NCBI GenBank assembly: GCA_037043015.1
Contig: CM073327.1
Span: 11,576,727-11,640,726, forward strand
Direction of reading: 5' to 3'
Length of the DNA stretch: 64,000 bases
Source of the DNA: Bryum argenteum
Taxonomy: Eukaryota > Streptophyta > Bryopsida > Bryales > Bryaceae
The stretch's first letter is position 1, and the number at the start of each line of letters is the position of its first letter. Positions 1-10,564 of the stretch are shown here, in pieces. The notes beneath the pieces are model-generated. The model ran no database searches and was not told the origin of the DNA. It saw nothing but the letters and a program-made list of their open reading frames with translations. The position numbers and the translations under genes were made by a program.

Positions 1-560
1 CATACGGCCTCGAGACTCGTATGTGTCCCTTGGATGTGTTGGGATATGGTACTGGACTCACCGGTCCTCTACCATATTGGCCGGGAACATCGTTAAATTC
101 CCGAGGATATGTTGGCGTATAGCTCTTGAGCACTCATTCCACCGTATCGGCCTCCCGACTCGTATGTATCCCGAGGATATGTTGGCATATATCTTCCTCC
201 AAAGATTCGGACTTGTATCGTGTTGGCCTCTGGATTGGTACGTATCCCTTGGATGCTCGCCCTATATGTCTCGGGAGTAGTGGTTCCCGGACCGTATATA
301 TTGCTACCGGGATAATACCCACCACTTCCTATGCCAAAAGAGATTGGTACCATACCCCCTTATTATTCTTTGCGATTATAATTATCTCATGTGTGACCCC
401 ATATCCCCTCGGAGGTGTACGTTGTTGATGTTCAGATTGACATTCGTATCCCCTCGGAGGTGTGTCTTGTTGATGTTGTGTTTGACCCTCGTATCCCCTC
501 GGAGGTGTATCTTGAGAAATTCGTGTCTGACCTCCATATCTCCTTGGAGGTGTACTTTCT
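1..560 (-). repeat. Coding minisatellite of the left-edge TE ORF
   Basis: The 3' part of the minus-strand ORF is built of short repeats. Between about 400 and 560 the word TCCCCTCGGAGGTGT recurs about every 57 bases and encodes PPRGYE/PPRRYG units separated by Q/H-rich spacers. From 1 to 330 a different repeat (CCCGAGGATATGTTGG and relatives) encodes a Gly/Tyr/Pro/Arg-rich stretch in another frame. The frame change near 330 means the low-complexity tail continues past the annotated stop and off the window edge. No function can be assigned. Confidence 0.6.
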
Positions 561-1069
561 TCATCTTGAACTTCCGACATCTCCGTATATGTCCGATTTG
601 ACCAAAGGGGCATACAATCACTGGGTCCAAGCCAACTAGTTGGTATGAAATCATGGCTCCGATCCAATTCGGCAACATTCAAACCTATTACGGTGCTCCA
701 ATTCACGTTCTTATGTAGAACGATTTCTGCCCAAACCATAGCCATGTTGGAATATAACATGATTTCCGGCCTAGTATTCCGTACTCCAACGGCAATGGTC
801 ACTTCATGATAACGAAGTGTGAAATGTTGACTTGTGCAACTGCTGGCTAGTCCTTCGCGTCGTGGCCCTGATATAATCGCTTGATTTCTTGGCCATAACT
901 TCATGAGGTGTTTCATCTTCACATATCGCTTGCACATGGTGCAATTCCAAATTCTCGCCGGTTCATCTTCCCATCCATCTTCGGCAACACAATTTGGATC
1001 GTCAGTTGCTTCCCAATCCATCTCCGGGGCCTTGCCCTTGGGTGCACTAGTACGTCGTTCCCTCGGCAT
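329..1069 (-). CDS. TE-associated ORF, N-terminal part, same family as the ORF at 7.0 kb
   Basis: I chose the ATG at 1069 (protein begins MPRERRTSAPKG) because the residues upstream of it come from a homopolymer and look untranslated, and because a good minus-strand TATA box (TATAAATA, 1215-1222) lies about 150 bases upstream. The protein shares an ordered set of motifs with the plus-strand ORF at 7021: W-E near the N terminus, an I/N-C-x-[MK]-C/K-[KR]-YVKM...H...KLW block, and a later MA-M-V-[WY]-AE-[IL]-[VL]-L...NWST block. It ends in PPRGYE repeats. The family is not one I recognise by name. It travels with transposon sequence here, so I infer a TE-encoded accessory protein. The copy is incomplete at the window edge. 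Confidence 0.55.
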   Translation of the reverse strand: MPRERRTSAPKGKAPEMDWEATDDPNCVAEDGWEDEPARIWNCTMCKRYVKMKHLMKLWPRNQAIISGPRREGLASSCTSQHFTLRYHEVTIAVGVRNTRPEIMLYSNMAMVWAEIVLHKNVNWSTVIGLNVAELDRSHDFIPTSWLGPSDCMPLWSNRTYTEMSEVQDEESTPPRRYGGQTRISQDTPPRGYEGQTQHQQDTPPRGYECQSEHQQRTPPRGYGVTHEIIIIAKNNKGVWYQSLLA

Positions 1070-1199
1070 ATTGTTCAGCCACAAAAAAAAAAAAAAAAAC
1101 TGCAAAAAAATGGCGTCAGTTATCAAGAGGGGACTCGAGGAGCGCAATCGACATGGAAAACCCACAATGACTGGGCGCACACCGTGAGTGAGAAGAAAT

Positions 1200-1560
1200 G
1201 AGCCCCGGTCGGCTATTTATACCGATCGCGGCCGGTCGGCATTCGCCCGTTCCCGGCCGTCCGATCTCCGTCGGCCGCGGTCGATTCCGCCATCGGTCGG
1301 CGGATCGGTCGGCCAATCCGATGGCCGCATTGGCGACGATCACGAGCCGCCCGATCGGTCGACAGATCCGTCGCGGCCGTCGGATCGGCCGCCATCGCGG
1401 CCGACCGATCCGTCGCGCGGCCGACGGATCCGACGGCCGCCCGTCCGGCGGGTCGCGAGGGCGTTGGCCGTCCGATCCGATCGATCGCGGTCGCCGCCGT
1501 CCGTCCGATCGATGGCCGCCGGCCGTCCGATCTGGTCGGCCGTCCCCGTCCGGTCGGCAG
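1200..1560. repeat. GC-rich GGTCGGC/CGGCCG block (TE promoter or subterminal region)
   Basis: Very GC-rich sequence made of degenerate words such as CGGTCGG, CGGCCG and CGATCGG in both orientations, in sharp contrast to AT-rich neighbours. It abuts the TATA box and ORF on its left and a poly-T run (about 1571-1624) on its right. Long apparent ORFs across it are composition artefacts. Confidence 0.7.
1215..1222 (-). promoter_or_regulatory. TATA box of the left-edge TE ORF
   Basis: Read on the minus strand the sequence is TATAAATAG. It sits at the downstream edge of the GC-rich block 1225-1560 and about 150 bases before the ATG at 1069. The same block-TATA-ORF order occurs at 6.84 kb and 13.67 kb. 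Confidence 0.6.
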
Positions 1561-1570
1561 GGCTTTGTTG

Positions 1571-1582
1571 TTTGTTTTTTTT

Positions 1583-1624
<42 letters not shown>
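1571..1624. repeat. Poly-T tract
   Basis: Nearly uninterrupted T run bordering the GC-rich block. A poly-A run in the opposite sense borders the GC-rich block at 3587, so the two block/homopolymer pairs face each other across 1.6-3.6 kb. Confidence 0.8.
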
Positions 1625-1626
<2 letters not shown>

Positions 1627-1629
1627 TAA

Positions 1630-3320
1630 ACAAGCTGTTGGGTTTCCATAGGGAGAAGAAAATGAACGCTGATGGAGAACCAAGTCTTGTTTTTTGGATT
1701 TTTTCAAACATGAGGCATGCTTTCCCATGGCCCACAAAGAAAGGAATTTTTTTTTAATAGTTCTAGTCTTGGAGTCCAAATTTCCTCCACATGACCTAAA
1801 CCAAGTCTTCTACAATGTTGTACGGTTGGGATCTAGATTGCTAACCTTTATTTTCATCTCTTGCACTTTGCAAAACGTGTGTTTCTAGGCTCTAGAGTCT
1901 ACACCCCCTTGGGCATTTGAGGTTAAGGGTTACAAACTTACAATGAACATGTATTAGCTTAAAAATATATTTTCTCATGAACTATAATAGAAGGCTATTG
2001 GCGTTCATGAAAATATGTGTACGTATAAAACATATAACATATAAATTTCATTATACATACATGCGTCCCAAATTTAGAACCAGGGATGATAGAATCTACT
2101 GTATCCTAATTTGTGTCTTCCATGTCAACAGTAGGTTTTATGTAAATAGACGTGGTTTTATTTATACCGTATATAATAATTACTCGTATTTTCTAATTTC
2201 ATTCTTATTCACATTATAATTAGAATACTTCAAAATGACTTAAAGGAACAAAATAATAAGTTTTTTTTTGCCAATTGGATCTAAGATTATATACTCCCAA
2301 ACGTAGTGCCTATTTTTAACCAAATGACGCATTATCAAATGAAGGGTCCTATATTGAAATGAAGATGCACAATTTACATTCTCAAACATGTAATATTGTA
2401 ATAGACTTATAGAGCATGTGTGACCATTTAGTTTCATAACTTTGGTATTACCGTGTTAGGCCTTACATTGACCACATTTAGACATAAGAATAGGCTTAAT
2501 CGAAAAAACATTATGCCTAAACAACTCATTCTATTATTGGCTATTTTTGTTTGACACCCTTGAACTAAGGTAGGAGTATATTTATAATGTAGTACATATC
2601 ATTGTACTTAATTTGCACATATTCTTTTTCCATATTTATTAGTACCATTTTTTTATTGTATTTATTTGAATAATTATTTATTTACCTCTTACAATGGTAA
2701 TAGAAAGAGGACTCTATTGTTTTCTATTTCGCAATCACAAATAAAGAGAAGTAAAAAGGAGACAAATAAATTTTTGAAAATATCCAACTCTAAAAGTTTT
2801 TAACATATCGCATCAACTTATAAAGATTGGTGTTGGAAATCTTTGGAAACTCAATTGTGTGTGGAATGAAAATAAGGGATTCGTGTATGCATGGTGTAGT
2901 ATTGATTTATATTTTTAATCAATTAGAATGCCACTTTTCTCCATCGCATTGTTATTATTATTGACATGGAATAAATCACGAGTTTGTTGCAAGGAATATA
3001 TTGATAGTATTTTCAACATTCAACATAGCATCTAAGATTATAGACTCCCCAAACCTAATGTCCATTTTTTACCAAATGTCGCATTTCCAAAATAAGGGTC
3101 CTATATTAAAATGAGGATCCTCAACTTACATTCTCAACCATGCAATATTGAAATAGAGTTATAGTTGTAGGTCATGTGCCCCAAAGTTGAGTCATATAAC
3201 CTCATACACTACGAGATCATAATATGTTAGTACACAAGAGAATTTACGAAATTTCATCACTTCTAGATTGAAGTGAAAATTCATATAACAAAGCTACTGC
3301 AATCATGAAATCTCTAAGTA
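1630..3320. other. AT-rich non-coding interval with dispersed repeats
   Basis: No credible gene seen. It contains two diverged direct repeats of about 130 bases (about 2276-2410 and 3028-3160, each with an AAGGGTCCTATATT core). Segments near 2430-2830 recur at 4480-4800, and 3170-3290 recurs at 6150-6272, so it is part of an old dispersed non-coding repeat. Confidence 0.5.
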
Positions 3321-3392
3321 AACCATAAACCTAAACCCTAAACCATAAACCTAAACCCTAAACCCTAAACCCGGAACCCTAAACCACTAAAC
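3321..3392. repeat. Interstitial telomere-like repeat
   Basis: A short run of CCTAAACCCTAAACC-type units, the complement of the plant telomere repeat TTTAGGG, with degenerate units at both ends. It lies deep inside non-coding DNA, not at a chromosome end. Confidence 0.75.
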
Positions 3393-3566
3393 CAATATCC
3401 GTGAATAAAGAATATATAGCATTTCACAAATCAACATAGGATTCCTTTTTTCATTGTGTAATAATCACTGAGAATCTAATAACAGAAATCTGAGAGGGAT
3501 TAAAATTTAAAAAGGATCCTATGTAATTTTGAAAGATTCCAGGAACACAATGGAAACTAAGAATTA

Positions 3567-3840
3567 AAAAAAAAAAAAAAAAAAAGCGGGCGCGGGCGAT
3601 GTCGTACGATCGGTCAATCTGGGCGCGCTCGTGCCCGGCCGACCGATGGGACCGACCGCATGACCGGCCTACCGACCGCCCGGCGACATGGGACGGCCGA
3701 GCGACCGGGACCGCCCGAGATCGGGCGGCGGCCGCCGCGGTCGGCTTACTCGCCGACCGACCGGCCGGCTATCCGTCGGTCGGCCGGCGTACCTCCCTCC
3801 CCTCCTCTTCTTGCCTCTCCCCGAGAAGGCCGAACTCCCG
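3567..3840. repeat. Poly-A tract followed by an orphan GC-rich GGTCGGC block
   Basis: An A run (about 3567-3585) is followed by about 240 bases of CGGTCGG/CCGACCG words like those at 1.2, 6.5 and 13.7 kb. No convincing ORF follows downstream, so this looks like a relic promoter or end of the same TE class. Apparent overlapping ORFs across the block are compositional. Confidence 0.65.
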
Positions 3841-6480
3841 TTCCTCAACTTCTCTCACTTCCCGCATTGCATATTTGCATTTCTATATTTAGCGTCTCGC
3901 GTCGTGTGGCGTCTAAATCGGGGTAGGGAATGTTCGACAAGGAATGTCGGGAAGATCTCTTTGTCGAAACAAGAATGTTTTATGACAAAGATACTCTAGG
4001 CTCCAAATAATTCTATAATAAGGGACTCCTTGCAAGAGGAGTCAAGGCCAACATATCTCCCATGCCTATTCCCCCATTAGTGAAGGTGTTGGGAGTTGGT
4101 GCCCATTTTTTCTAGAAGGAAAACGAAGGTTATGGGGCCAATTCTTATTATTAGCGAGAGTCCATGTTTTAGATTTGTTCTCATTGATTTTATTTCTTAC
4201 AAATATTCTTTCTTAATTTGAATGAAGAGAACGCTTTTAGGCCATGAATTTTCATTCATTTCTTGAATGTCCCAACTTTTGTCAAATATTGATCCATTCT
4301 CACAAGGAGATGTTTTCATGTATTGGCCCCATTAATGGCTTGGCCCCTATTGTGCACTTTGAGGTGGCCCTAAATCCTCTCATATCACTTTCCGGACTTT
4401 TTACCTATTCCTTGATGAGAGTATACTTATGTCTAACATTGGAGAGATCTAAGTATATATTAAATGTAGGTGAGCATGTGTGAGTATTTTGTTTTCATAA
4501 CTTTGGTATTACCGTATTAGTCAATATTTAAACTTCCTATTTAGCCCTTAAGTTGTCCACATTTTATGGTCTATATTATTTCATGTGCATTTAGAAATAA
4601 TTTCATCGTTGTGTATTAATTTGAGTAATTATTTATTTACCTCTTGTAAAGGTAATTGATATACAGTTCTATTGTTTTCTATATTGTGATCATAAATTAA
4701 GAGAAGTAAAAAGCGTTACAAATAAATTAATAAAAATATCGCACCCTATAAGTTTTTAACATATGGCAATAACGGCATTAACTTATAAAGTTATAATCAT
4801 ATTTGATCTTGTACACGTATAGTACTTCTATTTTATGTTAAATGAAGTTGATTATTCTTATATTAGAAACTTTGATGGATTGATTAGGGAATAGAATGAT
4901 TTGAATAGCCATTGCTTTTTCATTTAGAGTATATTGTGGATGAAATCACTTGAGCATAGGATATAAGGTTCATGGTCTAGGATTTATTAATTTCCCCTAG
5001 CTAATATTTTTATTTTTCCATATCCAATACATTATTTTACAAACCTTTGTAGGCTAATTCCTTTATTATATATTGGACATGTTATAGTCTCATCCGGGAT
5101 GTTGGTTCTTAACTGGGGTCCCCTCTAAAATGAAAATAATAAAATAAATAATATATATACACTATACGGTAAAGATAGAGCGGTTTTTGCTAAAAACATA
5201 TTTAGAGGTAAAGTCACTCTACATAAATAGCGATTTAATGCTAAGATTTTATTTAGAGGTAAACAAGTTCTATATAAATAGTGGTTCTACTTAAATACAT
5301 ATTTAGAGGTAAAGCAAATCAATTCTACTTTGTGTGCGAGAACTATAAATCAAAAAGTACATACATAAGTATATATACTATACATGTATTGATGTATACA
5401 GAAATATTATATTTATAATAAATTCAACAATAATACGATACAATTATAATATATATTACATATAATATATACCTTCATATACATATTATACTATGAAACA
5501 TAAAGTACATACATAAATATAGATATTCTAATTTATTAATACATAGTATATACGTAAATATACATATCCTACTTTAAATATAAATGGTTTACATACATGA
5601 AGAGTTAGATTTCTATAATTGATCTATTAATAAGATTTGTTTTTAGAAATTGGAAAGTAAAAGACTATAGAAAGACTTTTAGGTGGATATATAAACTCAT
5701 GGGTAAGATGGAAGAGACTATTTTTTGTCGTGAGTTCTTTGGTTATATTTATATACAATTGTTATATTCGATATGAAAATTGGAGTTTTTATCTATCTAT
5801 CTTCTTGAAGAACAGTAATTACCAGTTTATAATTATCCTATTAGTATAAGAAATTCGTTGCAAGGAGACGGTTAAGTAGAAACTTTTAAGCGACTAGGTC
5901 TAATTTTTAAAAAAACCTAAAACAAATTTAAATAAAACAACTTTAAATTTGTAGGAAAGTTTACACAATTTGGGAATAAAATTTTATCCACATTTCTTAT
6001 TTCTTGAGATCTATCTCACATTTTTTTACATGCGCTTCTTACGTTGGTAATTGTATTTTTTAATTCAAAATCACTCAAAACATAGAATTTGGTACAAAGG
6101 GCGGTTATTTAGTCTCCATTGAGGATGCCCTAAAAAACATACTCTTGTAAGTCATGTGCATAAAAGTTTGATTCATAGAGCCTCATAGATTGCGAGATGA
6201 TAATTTATTAGTGCACAAGAGAATCTACTAAATTTCATCATTTTCGGATTGAAGTGAAATTCATAACAAGTTGGTTTTGAGGGGTTTTGGCACTTTTTAC
6301 GGCTACTTTATACTAGAGGCCATTTGAAGTTGGGCCCATTTGGAGTTGAGCCCACTTGGACTTAAAGTGTGCCTTAACTTTAGCTCTACTTTACAAAGTG
6401 GGTCATAGAGTGGATCTTGCAATATAAAGTCCTAATGCCCACTTCGAGGGCCCAAATTTAATATTTTAGAGATAGATAGA
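3841..6480. other. AT-rich intergenic sequence with old repeats
   Basis: No gene supported. About 4470-4800 repeats 2420-2830 (shared CATAACTTTGGTATTACCG and TTTTTAACATAT words). 5199-5316 contains three imperfect units with ATATTTAGAGGTAAA. 6151-6272 repeats 3170-3290. The rest is anonymous AT-rich DNA. Confidence 0.5.
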
Positions 6481-6539
6481 TCTTCATTGGTTGATGCCTA
6501 GGGTTTGTAAAGGGGCACAACAAATTTTGGGGTTAGGGT

Positions 6540-6840
6540 TTAGAGGGGCGGCGGCGGCCCGCCGCTGCCCGCTCGCGAAGGTTCGGCCGTCGTCGGTCGG
6601 TCGGCCGGCGAGCCGGGGCGGTCCGGGCGATCAATCGGACGGTCCCGATGGCCCCACGGCCGGTCCGGGGGTCGGTCGGCAGGTCCGGGGGGCGGTCGGC
6701 AGGTCCGGGGCGGTCGGCAGTCGGGGGCGGTCGGCGAGTCCGGGACCGGACGGCGGCGGCCCAATGAGCGGCGGCCGCTCGGGGCTTCGACAGCTAGGCC
6801 CGGTCGGCGGTTCGGTCGGCCGGTCCGGCATGAGGGCACT
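6540..6840 (+). repeat. GC-rich GGTCGGC block upstream of the RING-type TE ORF
   Basis: Dense GGTCGGC, GGTCCGGG and GGCGGTCGGC words, strand-biased toward GGTCGGC on the plus strand, immediately upstream of a TATA box. It matches the 13.7-14.2 kb block that precedes the hAT transposase and may form one subterminal region of the same composite element. Confidence 0.7.
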
Positions 6841-6846
6841 ATAAAG
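6839..6846 (+). promoter_or_regulatory. TATA box of the RING-type TE gene
   Basis: CTATAAAG directly follows the GC-rich block and lies about 180 bases before the ATG at 7021, a normal distance once a 5' leader is included. This supports genuine transcription from the block. Confidence 0.6.
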
Positions 6847-7020
6847 GGCCGTCCGGCTTCATTTTCCACCACTTCCTCTCCTCATGGTAACCCAATTCGA
6901 ATTGCCTCCAGTTGCTAAGGCGCCTGCTGCATTCTAGTTGGAGAGGAGAAGGGGGTCGGTTTTTTTTCACATTTGTTGCGGCTGCTTCGTCCCGTGGATC
7001 CTTCGGTGATACTTGCACGA

Positions 7021-10000
7021 TGACGTCGACTGAGAACGTGAACACGAGTATGGAGGTGGAGAATTCGATGATATCAGCAGAGGCGCCTAAGAAGAGGAAT
7101 AAACAAAAAGGTGCAACTCATGGACTGAATTGGGAGATTTTAGAGAATGAAGACATTAAAGCGGAACGCGGTTGGGAACTGGAGGTGACGGAGTATTGGA
7201 CCGCTCAAATTTGCAAGAAATATGTGAAGATGTTTCACATTGGCAAGCTTTGGACTAAAGAATGTCATGCAGTTCATACCAAGAACTTTTGTTGCAACCC
7301 GGCAACATGCAAGGATGATCACTTTATCCACCGTGCAGAGGAAGTATGGCGGGCCTTGTTCGGGGATCGTGCCAAAACAAAAGGGTACTTTTGTTACCAA
7401 TTGTTGGCAATGGTATATGCTGAGTTGATACTACAGCGGAAGATAAATTGGAGCACGTACCAAACTAATACTCAATTTCCGCTTCGCATTGAAAGGAAGC
7501 GAGCATATCCCGGATTGCTTTGATCCACAATCGCCTTGACAAAGCATATTTTGGAGGTTTTGAGGAAAAAAAAAAAAAGGTCAAGAGGATACAACGGAAG
7601 ATGAGAATGTCGTTACAAAGGATACGAGACATTCCTCTTGCCACGGATGGTCTATCAAACGAACAATCTGCAGTTGATAGGCTTGGGATGTAAACGATTG
7701 GAGAGCAGTCATTGGAAGAGGCGAATGCAGTGCAAGATCAGGTGGGGGACTTAGAGAATGTAGTGGAAGAGGTACTCTCCCCTCTCATTCCAGATAACCC
7801 TATTATTCCCAATGGCCTAAATTTGACCGATAATAATCCAAAATCGAATGAGGCAGGGCCAAGTAAACCAATGGAAACAACATCCATGCCAGATTCCATT
7901 ACTCCGCAGATGGAGAAGGATTGGTGGTCAAATTTCGAAGAATTATATGAAGGAGTACCAAGCAACAAGAAACTGCGAGAGTATCTCACTTCTATTGACG
8001 AAGTAGCGAAGGTCATATACGACGAAACCATTCCAGATGGTGAGACGAAGATGAAGTGGGAAGACACCAAAAAAACCCATATATTGCAAGCTGGGACCGA
8101 GATGAAAGTCGGGGTTGAAGTTGTTGCTGCTATGGTTCCACGGTTTTTAGAATTGGCTCAAACTCTTGCCATAATGACGCCTCGAATGCTAGAAGCAGCT
8201 ATAGACTACGAGAAGATATCAGAGGCATGGCTCCCGTATGTGAAAGCAAGGATAAAGGATACGGAGGAGTTTATAAGTCTTCGTGATAAGTATAACGTAG
8301 CAATTACCGTGATTGACAAGGTGGTTTATGATTTCAAACTTAATGGATATGAGCGCGAGAAAATCCCCGTACTCCTGCAATCTCATGGAGCAAGCGATGA
8401 ACATTTTGAATCCTCCCGAAGAAGGTGATGTGGAAGATGTCCCCGTAAATCCAAAAGATAATTCTCCAATTTCAAAAATTGGAGAAAGGATCGAAAGGGA
8501 AGGTGATCTTATCCCATCTAATAATGATGGGAATAATAAGAGTGATGGCCCGGAGATGAAAGGTACTCCATCATGCGAGCCGAGCCTACGAGGCGAGAGA
8601 GAGGACATTCAAGAGAAGGAAGCACGGTTCAGTACGCAGGAGAAAGGAAAACAAATCATCGATTTGGACGATGATACGGAATCGGAGGACAATGGAAGGA
8701 GGGGCGTGCGTGTAGAGGATGATACACATTCGAAGGGAAAAGATTGCCTACATAATCAATGTCCTAAAAAAACATTGGAAATGCAATTGGAAGCGATGAT
8801 GAAGCAGAGAGATGAGGCACGAGCTGAACTAGAATCCATACGAATGGCATTGAGAAATGTGGATTATACACCACGCGAAGAGAACATATTGCCTTGGTTG
8901 GCTTGGGTTCACCGACTTCAAGATAGGGAGGCCATGGTTTCAAAGGCACAACATAATCAAGAAGATCGCCGCCAAATCATGTGGTTCGAGTGAACATGTG
9001 AATACATCATTGGAGGAATTTAAAAAATACGAAAGATTACGAGAGCACGAACCTACTAAGGTCACTATTTGGGGTGATGTCGAGGAGATGATGGAGCGAA
9101 CAAATTTCAATCGGATGGGAAAAGATGATGATATTGATTGGAGTTTGGAAGTAGCAGAAGGATGGGTGCCATACAACTCATTCTCATCGCATTTTGTGGA
9201 ATCAAATCGAAATGTCGTTTACACATGCGACCCCCCACCGACAATACTGAAGGAAAAATGTGGCATGTGCCGATATCATTTCGGTCCAGAAGGAGCGTAC
9301 ACACTAGGCCAATGTGGCCATAACTTTCATGTTACTTGCATAGCAAGCGCTGCCCGGGGAAAATCATCATGTCCTATATGTCGTTCTCCAATTAGCACGA
9401 GATTCTACGAAGTGATGGGGATGCGCGATGTCATGCCACCTGGGCACGAGTTCAACCGATGGAATCTCCCTTTGGATCAACTTCCAAAGAAACTTCACAA
9501 CTTTCGTGAGTGGGGGAAAGCACTTGAATGGGATAGTTCAACATCAAAACACCACTCCTCATCATCCATGATGTAGGCGAGACAGATCCATTGCTTTGGA
9601 TGACACGTGACTACGAGGTGGAGATTAGGGCGCGAGATATTGAAGACAGCGAGCAACGAGAGATGTTTTGCCGCAACTTTGGAGGACATTGGAGTACTGA
9701 ACACAATCGTTTCTTCCGATTCCCTCCAAAGAGAGTGGAGAAGGGAGAAGATGGTTTGTGGCATGAGGTAACAAGTGACATTGAGTTTGGAGAGGAGTAC
9801 AAGAAGTACGATGATAGGCCGATTGGAAGGGCTTTAGTCCTAGCCAAGTTGGAAGAGGCCGCACACTTACGGATTTCAACGAAGGAGGAATCTTTCAAAG
9901 ACGCAGACTGTACTTTCTGGGAGGCGGTAGAGAAATTTGAGTCGCGCATTAAGAACATCATTACTCATTGGACGACAATGATCAAAGACCCGAAGCCGGA

Positions 10001-10289
10001 GTTATTGGTGTCTATCACAGCAGAGGACTCCTTTGTGAAGGATGTGGTGGGACGAATCGAGGAGGCCATGAAAATCTTCCGTTCCAAAAATGCTAACCCA
10101 CCCAAGAAACGGAAAAGGGATGATGGCAATGAGAGCGACGACAGTTGGATGTCGGGCAACAACAGAGAAATTGCTGCAGTGGATCAAGAATACGACGAGG
10201 GCGGTAGAATTGCTAGACCAAGCCAAAGACCCCGGACTCGTAGTATAGCAAATACAATTGATACAGAAGAGCATTCAGTTGCGATGTAA
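7021..10289 (+). pseudogene. TE-encoded RING-H2 protein, frameshifted
   Basis: One long coding region now lies in at least five frames: 7021-7523, 7712-8428, about 8400-8993, about 8980-9576 and about 9560-10289. Overlapping joins near 8400, 8975 and 9565 show single-base frame changes, and the first join follows a 12-A run near 7566. The N-terminal part shares the KKYVKM...KLW and AEL-L...NWST motifs with the ORF at 329-1069. A RING-H2 finger is complete at 9259-9381 (C-x2-C-x14-C-x-H-x2-H-x2-C-x10-C-x2-C). The tail is acidic, then basic (PPKKRKRDD, a likely nuclear signal). RING-H2 fingers usually act as E3 ubiquitin ligases; a role in transposition is inference. It converges on the hAT transposase. 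Confidence 0.65.
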
Positions 10290-10563
10290 TAGAAATCCAG
10301 TAGAAGCGTAGACGGTTAAGGAGGGTTACAGTTCCCGGAATAGGGTCGCATACCATTTTGGATTTGTAATGCATGGTTTTTATAATGAAGTTTTTTATTT
10401 CTTATGATGTAATAGTCTTTTGTTGACTATTCACCGACATTTTCAGACAAAATAAAGTACGAACATATCAACAGTTTGGTAATAAAGTTTCACGAGCTAT
10501 ACTATCTCTAGCATACACGAAGTATGCTAGACCTCTACTACATGTCTGAGCATGTAATTAATG
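10290..10563. other. Convergent intergenic spacer
   Basis: AT-rich spacer between the 3' ends of the RING-type and hAT genes. It holds a small inverted repeat (AGCATAC...GTATGCT near 10510-10530) and probably both polyadenylation regions. No gene seen. Confidence 0.5.
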
Positions 10564-10564
10564 T

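Noticed and set aside
1188..1779. Long overlapping ORFs on both strands across the GC-rich block and poly-T
   Set aside because: Open frames in several phases at once follow from lack of AT-rich stop codons; products are Arg/Pro/Ser low-complexity or poly-Phe/poly-Lys.
3599..3999. Plus-strand ORFs after the poly-A tract
   Set aside because: Composition artefact of an orphan GC-rich block; no motif shared with the TE ORFs.
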